Shown here: piece after piece, positions 42,031 to 51,687 of the stretch
Position numbering within the stretch: position 1 is the stretch's first letter
Layout: every line of letters begins with the position of its first letter
Assembly: GCA_023954495.1 (NCBI GenBank)
Contig: JAMLIA010000015.1
Location: 1-56,989, forward strand
Direction of reading: 5' to 3'
Source: Thermomicrobiales bacterium
GTDB lineage: Bacteria; Chloroflexota; Chloroflexia; Thermomicrobiales; CFX8
Length of the DNA stretch: 56,989 bases
Notes under the pieces: generated by a model
What the model saw: only the letters and a program-made list of their open reading frames with translations
Database searches by the model: none
Told to the model about the DNA's origin: nothing
Made by a program: the position numbers and the translations under genes

Positions 42031-42714
42031 CTAGTCGCTCGGCTGACGCAGGCTGTAGCCGACGCCGCGAATGGTCTGAATGATGCGTGGATCGCCCTCC
42101 GACTCCAGTTTCTCGCGCAGCCGCTTGATGTGGACGTCGATGACGTTGGACTCGGGGAAGAAGCTATCGCCCCAGACCGCGTCGTGAATGCGGTCGCGCG
42201 AGAGGACCTGGCGCGGATGGCGCATGAAGTATTCGAGCAGCTGGTATTCGGTCAGTGTCAGGTCGATAGGGCGCTCGCCGCGAACGACTTCATGCGTCGT
42301 GGAGTTGAGGCGCAGGTCGGCGAAGACGAGCGCTTCCTGATGCTCGTCACCGGCGCGTCGCAAGAGCGCGCGGATGCGGGCCAGCAGCTCATCGAACGCG
42401 AACGGCTTGACCAGGTAGTCGTCAGCACCGGCGTCGAGGCCGGCCACGCGGTCGGGAACGCGGTCGCGCGCGGTCAGCAACAGGATCGGCAGGCGTGGCT
42501 CGGCGGCGCGCAGGCGGCGGCAGACCTCCAGCCCGTCGATGCCGGGCAGCATGACATCGATGATGACGAGATCGGGCAGCTCGCCGAGGGTTTTGTCGAG
42601 CGCCTGCTCGCCGGTTTCGGCGAGATCGACCTCGTAGCCGGCGAAGATCAGGCCGCGTCGCATCATGGCGAGAATCTTGGCGTCGTCATCGACGACGAGC
42701 ACTTTGTCAGCCAT
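42031..42714 (-). CDS. OmpR/PhoB-family response regulator
   Basis: A 227-residue regulator. The receiver domain (about 1-120) has the acidic pair Asp10-Asp11, phospho-acceptor Asp53 (IIDVMLPG), and a conserved Lys in YLVKPF. The winged-helix DNA-binding domain (about 130-225) contains [26 protein letters not shown] and [15 protein letters not shown]. Transcribed with the kinase gene that follows, from a likely promoter at 42726-42754. CATATG-type palindromes around the start may be an autoregulatory site. Confidence 0.95.
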   Translation of the reverse strand: MADKVLVVDDDAKILAMMRRGLIFAGYEVDLAETGEQALDKTLGELPDLVIIDVMLPGIDGLEVCRRLRAAEPRLPILLLTARDRVPDRVAGLDAGADDYLVKPFAFDELLARIRALLRRAGDEHQEALVFADLRLNSTTHEVVRGERPIDLTLTEYQLLEYFMRHPRQVLSRDRIHDAVWGDSFFPESNVIDVHIKRLREKLESEGDPRIIQTIRGVGYSLRQPSD

Positions 42715-42725
42715 ATGACTCCATT

Positions 42726-42754
42726 TGCATATGCGCGATTGAATATGTCATCAA
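42726..42754 (-). promoter_or_regulatory. Candidate promoter of the OmpR-type two-component operon
   Basis: TTGATG (42754-42749), a 17-bp spacer and TATGCA (42731-42726) on the minus strand. The promoter is very close to the ATG at 42714, implying a near-leaderless or very short-leader mRNA, or else that the true promoter is further upstream. Confidence 0.35.
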
Positions 42755-43077
42755 ATCTTCATCTTACTGTCATCGGGGCGTCAGGGCTCGTGCGTAACAT
42801 CACAATCGTTCAACGTCTTGCCGGTACCCGAGTCGCATCGTCGCGGCCCAATCTGAGTATAGCGGCACGCACCTTGCGAACGTTGAACCATAGATCGACT
42901 GGACGATAGGCTGGAGCCTCTGGATACCCCGTAATCGATCGACCTCGATCGTGGCGCGAATCAAGCTGTGGTTCGCGGATGCGCAAGGCAGTTACCGTCG
43001 CTGCCAGCGCCCAAAGGCTTTCCGTAGACGGAATCTACAGTTTCCTCTCACTCCAGTCCCTATCGCCGTACAGCGCG

Positions 43078-43104
43078 CGGGGCTCCGGTAACACCGGAGC
43101 CCCG
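43078..43104. terminator. 12-bp hairpin in the gap upstream of 43199
   Basis: CGGGGCTCCGGT and ACCGGAGCCCCG pair perfectly across AAC. It lies in the 42755-43198 gap, which otherwise shows no convincing gene. There is no clear transcript to terminate on the plus strand, so it may instead insulate the downstream gene. Confidence 0.5.
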
Positions 43105-43198
43105 CAGTCGCTTTTGCGGCCCGGGATGACGCCAACCGCCGCGCCCTCTATCATCGTTCAACAGCTGGTCATTCACTGACGCGCGGCACGGAGGGGGC

Positions 43199-43591
43199 GT
43201 GATGCAGGCAGATCATCCGTTGGCGGTCTGGCTCGGATTACTGACACCAGCCGAGCTTGATGAGCTGGCCGCCGAATATGACTGGGTCGAGACGCACCTC
43301 GACTGGCGTGCCCGCCCGGCCATCGCCGCCGTCCTCGAAGCGATCGACGACCTCATCATCGAGCAGCGCCGCCGCGGCACAATCCCGCCTCCCGCGATTG
43401 CGCGCATCGAGCAGACCATGGCGCTGCTCGACCGCCGCGATATTCAGGATCTCTTCCGCTCGTACCGCCGCCTGGCGCGCAATCGCGCTCGCGATGCCAG
43501 CGAGCCGGTGCAGCGCTTCCACGCCGCCGTTGGCGATCTGCTGTCCGCCGCGCTGGTCGCGCGCGAATCCGAACCGGGGAGCTTTCAATGA
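43199..43591 (+). CDS. Hypothetical helical protein
   Basis: I do not recognise this 130-residue protein. It begins at GTG 43199 or the adjacent ATG 43202 behind GGAGGGGGC. It is soluble and mainly helical, with acidic and basic patches (TPAELDELAAEYDWVE, EQRRRGTIPPP, SYRRLARNRARDASEP). Its last codons overlap the start of the YdeI-like gene by four bases (ATGA), so the two are co-translated. Confidence 0.65.
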   Translation: MMQADHPLAVWLGLLTPAELDELAAEYDWVETHLDWRARPAIAAVLEAIDDLIIEQRRRGTIPPPAIARIEQTMALLDRRDIQDLFRSYRRLARNRARDASEPVQRFHAAVGDLLSAALVARESEPGSFQ

Positions 43592-44172
43592 GCCAGCAGC
43601 CTGACCCGATCTACTTCGCCGACGCCGCAGCGCTGCGCGCCTGGCTCGATGAGCATGCCGCGACTGCCTCCGATCTGTGGGTTGGCCTGTACAAGGTCAG
43701 CAGCGGTAAGGCCGGGATGCGCTGGCCGGAACTCGTCGATGAAGTTCTGGCAGTCGGCTGGATCGATGCGACTCGCAAGACGGTTGACGACGAGCGCTAC
43801 GTCATTCGCATCGTCCCGCGCAAGACCGGCAGCCGCTGGAGCCAGGTCAACATCCAACGCGTCGCGGAGCTGACCGTCGTGGGCCGGATGCGCCCGGCTG
43901 GCCTCGCCGCCTTTGAGGCGCGCAAGCAGATCGATGGTGCGGCGTATTCATATGAACGAACCGTCGAGCTGAGCGCCGAGCAGGAGACGGAGTTCCGCGC
44001 GAATCCGGCTGCCTGGACATATTTCAACGCCCAGCCCGCGTCGTATCGCCGGGCGGCCATCTGGTGGGTCGTGGGTGCCAAGCGCGACGACACCCGCGAA
44101 CGACGGCTGGCCGAGTTGATCACCATCTCCGCGCGCGGTGAGCGGCTGCGCCAGTTTCAGCGCAAACGTTAA
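43588..44172 (+). CDS. YdeI/OmpD-associated-type protein
   Basis: A 194-residue protein of the YdeI-like family. Typical sequence: ALRAWLDEHAATASDLWVGLYK, WPELVDEVLAVGWIDATRK, and IVPRKTGSRWSQVNIQRVAELTVVGRM. In E. coli YdeI is linked to antimicrobial peptide tolerance; elsewhere the role is unclear. A C-terminal segment with RRLAELITISARGERLRQF is usual for the family. It starts inside the stop of the preceding small gene. Confidence 0.87.
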   Translation: MSQQPDPIYFADAAALRAWLDEHAATASDLWVGLYKVSSGKAGMRWPELVDEVLAVGWIDATRKTVDDERYVIRIVPRKTGSRWSQVNIQRVAELTVVGRMRPAGLAAFEARKQIDGAAYSYERTVELSAEQETEFRANPAAWTYFNAQPASYRRAAIWWVVGAKRDDTRERRLAELITISARGERLRQFQRKR

Positions 44173-44297
44173 CGCGCCGATTGGCCAAACGGTCAGGTCG
44201 CCGCGTACCGACTGGTCGTGTTTCCGGATTATCGAGGCTGGTAGCCTGAACTTCGTCGCCAGGGTACGGCGACGTGCATACGCTCGAAGACTGACGA

Positions 44298-45914
44298 ATG
44301 GATTTCTTGACGATGACTGCACATCCATCTGCGCTTGATTACGCCAGCGATCAGCCGGAGCCGAACCGTCGCCGCACGAAGGTGATCGGTGGATTTCTCG
44401 TTGGTCTGCTCGCGCTGCTCATTGTCGGCGGCGGGGTAGTACTCGCCTTCCGCATGCTGCTTGGCCACGATGACCGTGCCACAGCGGCCTATGCGCCGCA
44501 GGACAGCGTGATCTACGTGGCAGCGAACACCGACCCCACCAGCAGGGCCTGGCTGAACGCCTGGCAGTTGGCTCGCAACGCCGGCATCGACGACGATCTC
44601 TCGCGGCTCCCGCAAGAGGGACTGGATGACGTCGGCGAAGATCCGTCGCTCTGGGACGACCTGATTCGTCCGGCGATTGGGCGCGAGGTCGGCTTCGCTG
44701 TCTGGCAGCCGGCTGGTCAGGACGGGCCGGACGTGGCGCTCGTCGTGATGATCGCCGACGAGAACGCTGCCGAGCAGGCCATCGCGCGGATTCTCGACGG
44801 CGAGACGCCGGAAACTCGCACCTATCGTGACATAACCTATCAGGTGAAGGACGAACAGACCGCCGTCGGCATTGTTGACGACGCGATGATCGTCGCATCC
44901 GGAAGCGATGCGTTCCAGCACGTCATCGACGCGCGGCGTGATGGCGCGCTCAACGACATCGAGCAATTCACCAGCGCCGCCGATCGTGCAGCCGATGATC
45001 CGCTGCTCTTCAGCTATGTCGACGGCCCGGCCATCACCGCGCTGGCGCGGACACATCCGGACGCCGCGCAGGCCTACGGTTTCGATGCCAGCGCGATGCA
45101 GACCTGGAGCGGTGCCGGGGCGATGACCTTCACGGTCAAGGCGTCCGGTGACACGTTGCGCTTCGCGACGCTGACCGGCGGTCGCCCGGCAGACTTCCCG
45201 ACGACTGCGACCGACGGGATTGCGGCCGATGATCTGCCCGCATCGACCATCTTCGCGGTCGCTGGCGTCGATTTGTACGAGTCATTCCTGAAGCCGACCA
45301 TCGGTCAGGCTACCGCGCTGGACGCCCCGCTGTCCGACGGCTCCGATGCGGCCGATGCAATCGCCGGTCTCGCCATGGATGACGATCTGCTCTCGCACCT
45401 GGTCGGCTCGTACTCCTTCAGCTTCGCCGCGCTGACTGACAGTTCCAGCCCGTTCGGGTTCAGTGGTGCGGCTCGCTTCCAGAGTGATGTCGATGACACT
45501 TCCGCCGTGACCAGCCTCGTGAACGACGTCGCCGATTCGCTGGCTGACATCGGTGTGCCGATGACGCGGACGGACACCGGCTTCAGCATCTCCGGCTCCG
45601 GCGTGCCGGTCTTCGGCGATGTCGCGGTGGATGACAATCTCACGGTCGGCTTCCATCTGGGCGATGGTGTCGGTGATGGCACGCTGGCGGACGATTCGCA
45701 GTTCGCTGATCTGATGGACGCGCTGCAGGACGACTCGACGATGATCGGGTATCTTGCGCTGGATCGACTGATTGGGCTGATCCCGGAGGACGAGTGGCGT
45801 GACGTCTCGCCGCAGACGCGGGCGGCGCTGGAGTCGCTTAGCGGGATGGGCTGGTCGGTCGCACCGGACGGCGACGGACTGAGCGCAGAGTTGTTGCTGA
45901 CCGTCACGAAGTAG
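44298..45914 (+). CDS. DUF3352-type membrane-anchored protein
   Basis: A 538-residue protein with one N-terminal membrane anchor (about 35-55, VIGGFLVGLLALLIVGGGVVLAF) and a large extracytoplasmic part. The start of that part, YAPQDSVIYVAANTDPTS, and GREVGFAVW, VMIADENAAEQAI are typical of DUF3352. The region is rich in Asp and low in Cys. Function unknown. Start alternatives are ATG 44298 and ATG 44313; neither has a strong ribosome site. The next gene (lipocalin-like) begins 21 bases downstream and may share the transcript. Confidence 0.83.
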   Translation: MDFLTMTAHPSALDYASDQPEPNRRRTKVIGGFLVGLLALLIVGGGVVLAFRMLLGHDDRATAAYAPQDSVIYVAANTDPTSRAWLNAWQLARNAGIDDDLSRLPQEGLDDVGEDPSLWDDLIRPAIGREVGFAVWQPAGQDGPDVALVVMIADENAAEQAIARILDGETPETRTYRDITYQVKDEQTAVGIVDDAMIVASGSDAFQHVIDARRDGALNDIEQFTSAADRAADDPLLFSYVDGPAITALARTHPDAAQAYGFDASAMQTWSGAGAMTFTVKASGDTLRFATLTGGRPADFPTTATDGIAADDLPASTIFAVAGVDLYESFLKPTIGQATALDAPLSDGSDAADAIAGLAMDDDLLSHLVGSYSFSFAALTDSSSPFGFSGAARFQSDVDDTSAVTSLVNDVADSLADIGVPMTRTDTGFSISGSGVPVFGDVAVDDNLTVGFHLGDGVGDGTLADDSQFADLMDALQDDSTMIGYLALDRLIGLIPEDEWRDVSPQTRAALESLSGMGWSVAPDGDGLSAELLLTVTK

Positions 45915-45934
45915 GGCACATGGGAGGACAGGCA

Positions 45935-46279
45935 ATGGCGAACACGGACATCGTCGGCATCTGGCGACTGGTCGCCATCGAACGGCCGACCGCAGACGGC
46001 AGCGTCGCGCGCGACGACGCGCCGCACGGCTTCCTGCTCTACGACGCGAGCGGCTGGTTCGCTGAGTCGTTCTCAACCCATGGACCGGACGGCAACGTCC
46101 TCACCGTCCTGTACTGCGGCACCTGGGAGACCGACGGCGACAGCGTCTTCCACATCCCGGCCATGCACGCCGACCCGGCCAACATCGGCAAGCGCCTGCA
46201 GCGCCAGTTCGTTGTCGATGGCGACCGCTTCACGCTGATCTCCGGGCCGGTTCGGCTGCACGGCGAGCGCCTGCGCTAG
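45935..46279 (+). CDS. Lipocalin-like domain protein
   Basis: A 114-residue protein started at ATG 45935, seven bases after GGGAGG. It carries the lipocalin-type start VGIWRLVAIERPTADG, a central GFLLYDASGWFAESFS, and YCGTWETDGDSVFH. The family (lipocalin-like 5 type) binds or converts small hydrophobic molecules; some members are cyclases in polyketide pathways, but no such pathway is nearby. Its 3' end overlaps the convergent oxidoreductase by four bases. Confidence 0.83.
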   Translation: MANTDIVGIWRLVAIERPTADGSVARDDAPHGFLLYDASGWFAESFSTHGPDGNVLTVLYCGTWETDGDSVFHIPAMHADPANIGKRLQRQFVVDGDRFTLISGPVRLHGERLR

Positions 46280-47322
46280 CCCTGCTCGACCTGTTCCCAC
46301 TGGTTCGTCTGCCCGGCGCGAAGGGCGGCATCGAGCAGCGCCTGGGCCGCGATGCCGTCCGCAAAGGTCGGTTCCGGCGACGGGCCACCGCTGCGGATGG
46401 CGTCGACGAACAGCCCGGCGATGGTGGTGCGCGGGTTCACCGCGTCCGGCTGCTCGATCGGCTGCGGTCGCTCATCGCCGGGGCCAGCCATAAGCAGCTC
46501 GGTGCCGGCCACAATCAGAGAGCCCTTTTCGCCGTGTAACGACATATCCCATTCGCCACCATTGTAGGCTACGGGCACGCCGCGAATGGTCAGCAGCGCA
46601 CCGCTCGCGTAACGTCCGAGGACGACGAAGCCGTCGTCCGCATCGACACCCTGCAGGGCGTCGCGATCGGCCAGCGGGATCTCAGTTCGCGAGGTGATCG
46701 TCTGGGCGGCGACGTCGACGACCGGACCGCCGATCCAGAGCATCAGGTCGGCCAGATGCGGCCCGACCGAGCTGGCCAGCAGGCCGCCCGACTGCGCCGC
46801 GTTGCTGAACCAGGCTGCCTTCGAGCTGCTCCAGAGCGGTGAGGCGAGGTATCTCTCCGGGTTCATCGTCACGCGTATGTCGGCGGCGACCAGTCGGCCG
46901 ATCTGCCCCGCGGCCACAATGTCGTGCGCCCGTCGCCAGTGGGCCATGAAGCGCTGATGGAAATTGATCATCGCTACGACGCCGGCAGCCTCGGCTGTAT
47001 CGCGCATTGCGCGCGTCTCGGCCACCGTCGATGCCATCGGCTTCTCGCAGAACAGATGGACGCCGGCTGCGGCTGCTTCCCGAACCATGTCGGCGTGCAG
47101 CGCCGGTGGACTGGCGATGATAATGGCGTCGACATTCGGCAGCAGTTCCCGATAGTCCCCCGTCGCCTGCGGGATGTTGAAGCGCTCCGCCAGCGCGTCC
47201 GCGCGCTCCGGTTGCGCTGACGCAACCCCGGCGACCTCGACATCCTTCAGCTGCTGCAGTACCTCGACATGGTGCGCACCGAATCCGGTGCCGATCACCC
47301 CGACCCGCACGACCTCACTCAT
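46276..47322 (-). CDS. Gfo/Idh/MocA-family NAD(P)-dependent oxidoreductase
   Basis: A 348-residue enzyme started at ATG 47322 (GAGGGGGG upstream). The Rossmann domain opens with VRVGVIGTGFGAHHVEVL, followed by FCEKPMASTVAETRAM containing the conserved EKP. The C-terminal alpha/beta domain includes GGLLASSVGPHLADLMLWIGG with the usual catalytic His. It would oxidise or reduce a sugar, inositol or related alcohol in the cytoplasm. No sugar transporter is adjacent. It faces the lipocalin-like gene convergently. Confidence 0.9.
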   Translation of the reverse strand: MSEVVRVGVIGTGFGAHHVEVLQQLKDVEVAGVASAQPERADALAERFNIPQATGDYRELLPNVDAIIIASPPALHADMVREAAAAGVHLFCEKPMASTVAETRAMRDTAEAAGVVAMINFHQRFMAHWRRAHDIVAAGQIGRLVAADIRVTMNPERYLASPLWSSSKAAWFSNAAQSGGLLASSVGPHLADLMLWIGGPVVDVAAQTITSRTEIPLADRDALQGVDADDGFVVLGRYASGALLTIRGVPVAYNGGEWDMSLHGEKGSLIVAGTELLMAGPGDERPQPIEQPDAVNPRTTIAGLFVDAIRSGGPSPEPTFADGIAAQALLDAALRAGQTNQWEQVEQG

Positions 47323-47486
47323 CGCTTCGCCCCCCTCTGCGTCAAACAACGGCATGGTATCGCGTCGACGCCGATCGGGATACGTTCCCGGTCGAATCGG
47401 GAATCTGTCTGACGACACGGGCTGTGGTGCTGCATAGGCTGGTGACAGTGATCGTTGCTACCGTCATTGTTGAGAGGATCTCTCCC

Positions 47487-47870
47487 ATGTCGACACAGGC
47501 CCACGCTCTTACACGAACCGATCGACCGACCTCAGTACGCTGGGCTGTCATCATCACAATCGTTGGGCTGATCGCGGGCATCCCGTTCTATTTCGCACCG
47601 GGTTTCGATGATGTCCCGATCGGAGCGACCGTGTTCTCGATCGTCGCAACCATCGTCACGCTGGTTGTATTGCGATCGCTGTGGGACGGTCGGCGCTGGG
47701 CAGCGATAGCCTTCTTCGCGATCACGCTGCTGAACGCGCTGTCAAGCGTCCCGGGTCTCTTCGACCCACCAAGTGGCTGGGTGACGGCCGCGATTGTGGT
47801 CGGTCTTGTCTTCACTGCCCCTGTCCTGGTCTTGATCGCCCTGCCGGAGTCGCGTCGCTCCTACCACTGA
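47487..47870 (+). CDS. Small four-helix membrane protein, hypothetical
   Basis: A 127-residue membrane protein from ATG 47487 (GAGAGG ten bases upstream). Four hydrophobic segments: WAVIITIVGLIAGIPFYF, ATVFSIVATIVTLVVL, WAAIAFFAITLLNALS and TAAIVVGLVFTAPVLVLIAL. It resembles small integral-membrane proteins found next to transporters or two-component systems, but I do not recognise a family. A terminator hairpin follows at 47886, so it is not co-transcribed with the histidine kinase. Confidence 0.68.
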   Translation: MSTQAHALTRTDRPTSVRWAVIITIVGLIAGIPFYFAPGFDDVPIGATVFSIVATIVTLVVLRSLWDGRRWAAIAFFAITLLNALSSVPGLFDPPSGWVTAAIVVGLVFTAPVLVLIALPESRRSYH

Positions 47871-47885
47871 TCCCACGGCTCCGCT

Positions 47886-47918
47886 GTCTGCTCCGCCGGT
47901 TCGTCCGGTGGGGCAGAC
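47886..47918 (+). terminator. Hairpin terminator after the small membrane protein gene
   Basis: GTCTGCTCCGCCGG pairs with CCGGTGGGGCAGAC (14 bp, two G-U) across TTCGT, and TGTTGCTC follows. Confidence 0.65.
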
Positions 47919-47972
47919 TGTTGCTCAGCCAACTACAATACGAGTACGTGACATAGCAACCGGAGACTCGTC

Positions 47973-50114
47973 GTGCAGGCAACCAACGCTGTGGCGCCCG
48001 CGGTGCCGATTTCGCCATCCGTCCCGACCCTGCGCCAGCCAGTAACGCTTGCCTCGCGCTGGATCTGGCCTGCGCGGCTCCTCATTGTGCTGTTAGCAAT
48101 AGTGGCGATTGCGGTCGCGCAACCGTGGACGAATCTGCCAGACACGTCGTTTGTGGAGAACAGTGTGCCCGGCTTCCCGCGTGGCGAGGTCGTACAGGAG
48201 GGTTTGGGTCAGCTTGGCATTGCACCCCGCACACTCGTCTGGGGGCTCACTGCGCTTAGTCTTGCCGAGGTACTGCTCGCCATCGGCATTGCCGGTCTAT
48301 TGCTTTGGCGCTGCGCGCGCGAGGCGACGTCACTACTGATCTGCATCTTCCTGATCACCAGTAGCTGGGCGACCTATCCGCCGGACCTTGCCACGATGGC
48401 AGAGACCGAGCCGACCCGGGCGCTGCTCGACGGGATCGTTACCACTCTCTTCCCCACGTCACTCGTGCTGCTGCTGTTCATGTTCCCCGATGGCCGTTTC
48501 ACGCCGCGCTGGACTGCCCTGCCGGTCGGCGTCATCCTGCTGGGCTGGATGTATGAGTTCTTTCTCCATCCAGCTTCCGCCATGACGACCAATGTCGCGT
48601 TGGACATTGCTTCCCTGGCCGTCGTGCTCGTGCTCGCCGTTTTCGCGCAGATCTATCGATACCGACGTGTATCCGGGCCAATCGCGCGTCGGCAGTCGAA
48701 GTGGTTCGCCGTTGGCATCTCGATGGCATTCGGGTTGTTCGTAGTGGCCAACGTCATCCTTGAAGCGACCGACATTGATCAGCCTGATACTGCGCCGGTA
48801 CGGGCACTGCTACTTGGGCTGCTCGCACTCATCCTGATGTCGCTCATCAGCGTCGTCGTGCCGGTGACACTCGCCATCTCGCTGCTGCGCTTCCAGCTCT
48901 TCGATATCGACCTCGTCATCAATCGCACACTGGTCTACAGTGGGCTGACGGCAGCCATTGTCGGGCTCTATATCGCCATTGTCGGCGGGCTGAGCGTACG
49001 GCTGCACACCGGCCGCAGCCTCCTCGTCTCGCTGATTGCCACCGGCATCGTTGCGGTCATTTTTCAGCCGCTGCGGGATTGGCTGCAGCGCTCCGTCAAC
49101 CACCTCCTGTATGGTCAGCGCGACGAGCCGTATGCCGTGCTGACCCGTCTCGGCCGCAACCTCGGCGGCACGCTTGCGCCGGCTGCCGTTGCGCCGACGA
49201 TCGTGGTAACCGTGACGGACGCGCTGCACTTGCCCTATGCCGCCATTGCGCTGCGAGCGCACGGTCAGGAGGAGATCGTCGCCGAGGTTGGCTCACCGGG
49301 TGCCATCGTGGCGCTGCCCCTTGTCTATCAGGGCGAAACGCTCGGCGACCTGCAAGTTTCGCCCCGCGCCGGTGAGTCGCTCGGACGTGAAGACCGCCGT
49401 CTGCTGGAAGACCTGACTCGCCAGATCGGCCCGGCGCTGCATGCCGCCCAACTGACGAGCGATCTTCAGCGCTCGCGTGAGCGGCTGGTGCTGGCGCGGG
49501 AGGAGGAGCGCCGCCGATTGCGGCGCGACCTGCACGACGGCCTCGGACCACGATTGGCCGGGCTGACTCTGCGGCTGGAGGTCGCCCGTGACCGGCTGCA
49601 TCACGATCCGCTGGCCGGTGAACTGCTCGACGATCTGTCGGAGCGCACGCGTGTGGCTGTTGACGACATCCGACGGTTGGTCGACGGACTGCGACCGCCG
49701 GCACTCGATGACCTCGGGCTGGTTGGCGCGCTGCGCCAGACCGTCCAGCCCTACGAGTCGGCCAGCCTGACCATCGCCGTCGATGTGCCCGACGCGCTGC
49801 CGGCTCTCCCGGCTGCGGTCGAGGTGGCAGCCTTCCGCATCGCTGAGGAGGCGTTGACCAACGTCGTTCGTCACGCTGATGCCCGGCGCTGCCTGGTTAG
49901 TCTGACGCATGCAGGTGGCAATCTCATCGTCCTCGTTGAGGACGACGGTCATGGCATACCGGCAAATCGAACATCCGGCGTCGGCCTCGTCTCGCTGCGT
50001 GAGCGTGCCGCAGAGCTTGGCGGCTCCTGCGTCATCGAGTCGCGCCCCGACGGCGGGACCCGCGTGCACGCATTGCTGCCCTGCCGAACAGACGAAGGGC
50101 AGGATGATGGATAG
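47973..50114 (+). CDS. Multi-helix sensor histidine kinase, NarL-partner type (HisKA_3)
   Basis: A 713-residue kinase started at GTG 47973 (CGGAGA upstream). The N-terminal ~375 residues hold about nine membrane segments with little extracytoplasmic loop. A GAF-like domain covers about 385-490. The HisKA_3 helix has His521 (RRDLHDGLGPRLAG), the hallmark of NarL-partner kinases. The HATPase part includes EEALTNVVRHADA and a Gly box GHGIPANRTSGVGLVSL. It is followed by, and overlaps, its response regulator. Signal is likely sensed in the membrane. Confidence 0.93.
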   Translation: MQATNAVAPAVPISPSVPTLRQPVTLASRWIWPARLLIVLLAIVAIAVAQPWTNLPDTSFVENSVPGFPRGEVVQEGLGQLGIAPRTLVWGLTALSLAEVLLAIGIAGLLLWRCAREATSLLICIFLITSSWATYPPDLATMAETEPTRALLDGIVTTLFPTSLVLLLFMFPDGRFTPRWTALPVGVILLGWMYEFFLHPASAMTTNVALDIASLAVVLVLAVFAQIYRYRRVSGPIARRQSKWFAVGISMAFGLFVVANVILEATDIDQPDTAPVRALLLGLLALILMSLISVVVPVTLAISLLRFQLFDIDLVINRTLVYSGLTAAIVGLYIAIVGGLSVRLHTGRSLLVSLIATGIVAVIFQPLRDWLQRSVNHLLYGQRDEPYAVLTRLGRNLGGTLAPAAVAPTIVVTVTDALHLPYAAIALRAHGQEEIVAEVGSPGAIVALPLVYQGETLGDLQVSPRAGESLGREDRRLLEDLTRQIGPALHAAQLTSDLQRSRERLVLAREEERRRLRRDLHDGLGPRLAGLTLRLEVARDRLHHDPLAGELLDDLSERTRVAVDDIRRLVDGLRPPALDDLGLVGALRQTVQPYESASLTIAVDVPDALPALPAAVEVAAFRIAEEALTNVVRHADARRCLVSLTHAGGNLIVLVEDDGHGIPANRTSGVGLVSLRERAAELGGSCVIESRPDGGTRVHALLPCRTDEGQDDG

Positions 50115-50769
50115 TCAGCCGGTCGATATCCTGATCGCTGATGACAGCCTCGAATTCCGCGAGGGCTTGCGCCAACTGCTGGAAGCCCAGCCGGATCTGC
50201 GCGTGGCGGGCGAGGCGACGGATGGTGAGCAGGCGATCGATCTCAGCGCGCGTCTGCAGCCGGATGTCGTGCTGATGGATCTGCAGATGCCGGGGCTGAA
50301 TGGCATCGACGCGACCCGCCGCCTCGTCTCCGCGCAGCCGCACGTCGGCGTGCTGGTCGTCACAATGTTCGAGGATGACGATTCGGTGTTCGCCGCGATG
50401 CGTGCCGGAGCGCGTGGTTACCTGCTGAAAGGCGCGCGGAAGGCCGAAACGCTGCGGGCGATTCGCGCTGTCGCCAACGGCGAGGCGATCTTTAGTCCGG
50501 CGATCGCGCGGCGCATGATGGGGTTCTTCGCCATCAGCCGACCCGTGCAGGCAACGAGTCTCTTTCCGGAGCTGACCGATCGCGAGCGCGAAGTCTTGAA
50601 CCTGATCGCCCAGGGCCGCACCAATGCCGAGATCGCGGACGGCCTCTATCTCTCACTGAAGACCGTGCGCAACCATGTTTCCAACATCTTCGCCAAGCTA
50701 CAGGTGGCCGATCGCGCCCAGGCGGCGATCCGAGCGCGGGAGGCCGGGCTGGGCAACCAGGAGAGCTGA
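50104..50769 (+). CDS. NarL/FixJ-family response regulator
   Basis: A 221-residue regulator with paired ATGs at 50104 and 50107 overlapping the kinase stop (50114). Receiver: Asp13-Asp14, phospho-acceptor Asp59 (LMDLQMPG), and Lys in GYLLKGA. The LuxR-type HTH at the C-terminus reads LTDREREVLNLIAQGRTNAEIADGLY followed by VRNHVSNIFAKLQ. It forms the second two-component pair of the window. No target site was identified. Confidence 0.94.
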   Translation: MMDSQPVDILIADDSLEFREGLRQLLEAQPDLRVAGEATDGEQAIDLSARLQPDVVLMDLQMPGLNGIDATRRLVSAQPHVGVLVVTMFEDDDSVFAAMRAGARGYLLKGARKAETLRAIRAVANGEAIFSPAIARRMMGFFAISRPVQATSLFPELTDREREVLNLIAQGRTNAEIADGLYLSLKTVRNHVSNIFAKLQVADRAQAAIRAREAGLGNQES

Positions 50770-50777
50770 GCCGATAC

Positions 50778-51671
50778 TCAGACGACGAGTGTCCCGCCCG
50801 CCTGCCGGATCGCCGCGACGAATGCCTCGGCGACGGACGACAGCGGCTCGTCGCTCGTGGCGCGAGCCAGCGCGGTACGTCGCTCGAACGGCGGCGCGTC
50901 GGTGACGGCGATCTCGGCGAGGTAGCCATCCAGCAGGTCGTCGGCGACAAGATCCTCGGTCAGGAACGCGACACCACCACGCCTCCGTAGCAGACGCCGC
51001 GCTGTGCCGAACGGCGCTTCAATGACGGCACCGGACCCGTGGGGGATTGCGCGGACGGCGTCAACGAACGCCGCATCCCAGCCGATCAGCACGAACGGGT
51101 TCGCCGATGCGATGACATCGGTGAATGCGACCGCACCTCCGCGCGCCAGCGGGTGCGCGGGCGACGCCACCGGCACCAGCCGCTCGCGGAATTCGATCAG
51201 CGCCTGTAATCCGGTTGGCGGCGGCGTCCAGCCAATGATGCCGAGCGTCAGCACGCCGTCGCGCAGCAGCTCGGCGAGATCGTCGCTACTTCCTGCACGC
51301 ACGTCGATATCGACGGCGGGATGCTCGTCGCGGAACGCAGCGATGGCGCGCGCAGCGAAGCCACCCGCCAGCGAATCGAGCAGCCCGAGTGCCAGGGTGC
51401 CTTGCTCGCCCGCCGCCGTTGCCCGCGCGGCAGCGATGCCTTCATCCAGCACCTCCAGCGCCCGCCGTGCGAACGGCAAGAACGCCTGCCCCATCTCGCT
51501 CAGCGCGATCGAGCGACCCATCCGCACGAACAGCTCGCCGCCGACCTCCTGCTCCAGCACCCGCATGCGCGCGCTGATCGTCCCCTGAGCAATGCCCAGA
51601 TCCGCCGCAGCCCGACTGAAGCTGCCGACCCGCACAATCCGCTCGAATGCTAGAAGCTGGTCGCGATCCAA
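50778..51671 (-). CDS. LysR-family transcriptional regulator
   Basis: A 297-residue LysR regulator. The start is TTG 51671 (AGGGGG about ten bases upstream), giving the usual LysR N-terminus with DRDQLLAFERIVRVGSFSRAAADLGIAQGTISARMRVLEQEVGG split across the HTH. The longer frame to 51722 adds 17 non-conserved residues. The effector-binding domain spans about 90-290 (SGGELFVRMGRS and LALGLLDSLAGGF). Adjacent to the PHP phosphatase upstream on the same strand, 16 bases from its stop. Ligand and targets unknown. Confidence 0.88.
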   Translation of the reverse strand: MDRDQLLAFERIVRVGSFSRAAADLGIAQGTISARMRVLEQEVGGELFVRMGRSIALSEMGQAFLPFARRALEVLDEGIAAARATAAGEQGTLALGLLDSLAGGFAARAIAAFRDEHPAVDIDVRAGSSDDLAELLRDGVLTLGIIGWTPPPTGLQALIEFRERLVPVASPAHPLARGGAVAFTDVIASANPFVLIGWDAAFVDAVRAIPHGSGAVIEAPFGTARRLLRRRGGVAFLTEDLVADDLLDGYLAEIAVTDAPPFERRTALARATSDEPLSSVAEAFVAAIRQAGGTLVV

Positions 51672-51687
51672 TGGACGGCTGCCCCCT

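Noticed and set aside
42979-43179. 66-codon plus-strand frame in the gap before 43199
   Set aside because: No ribosome site, no homology-like pattern, and it contains a strong hairpin.
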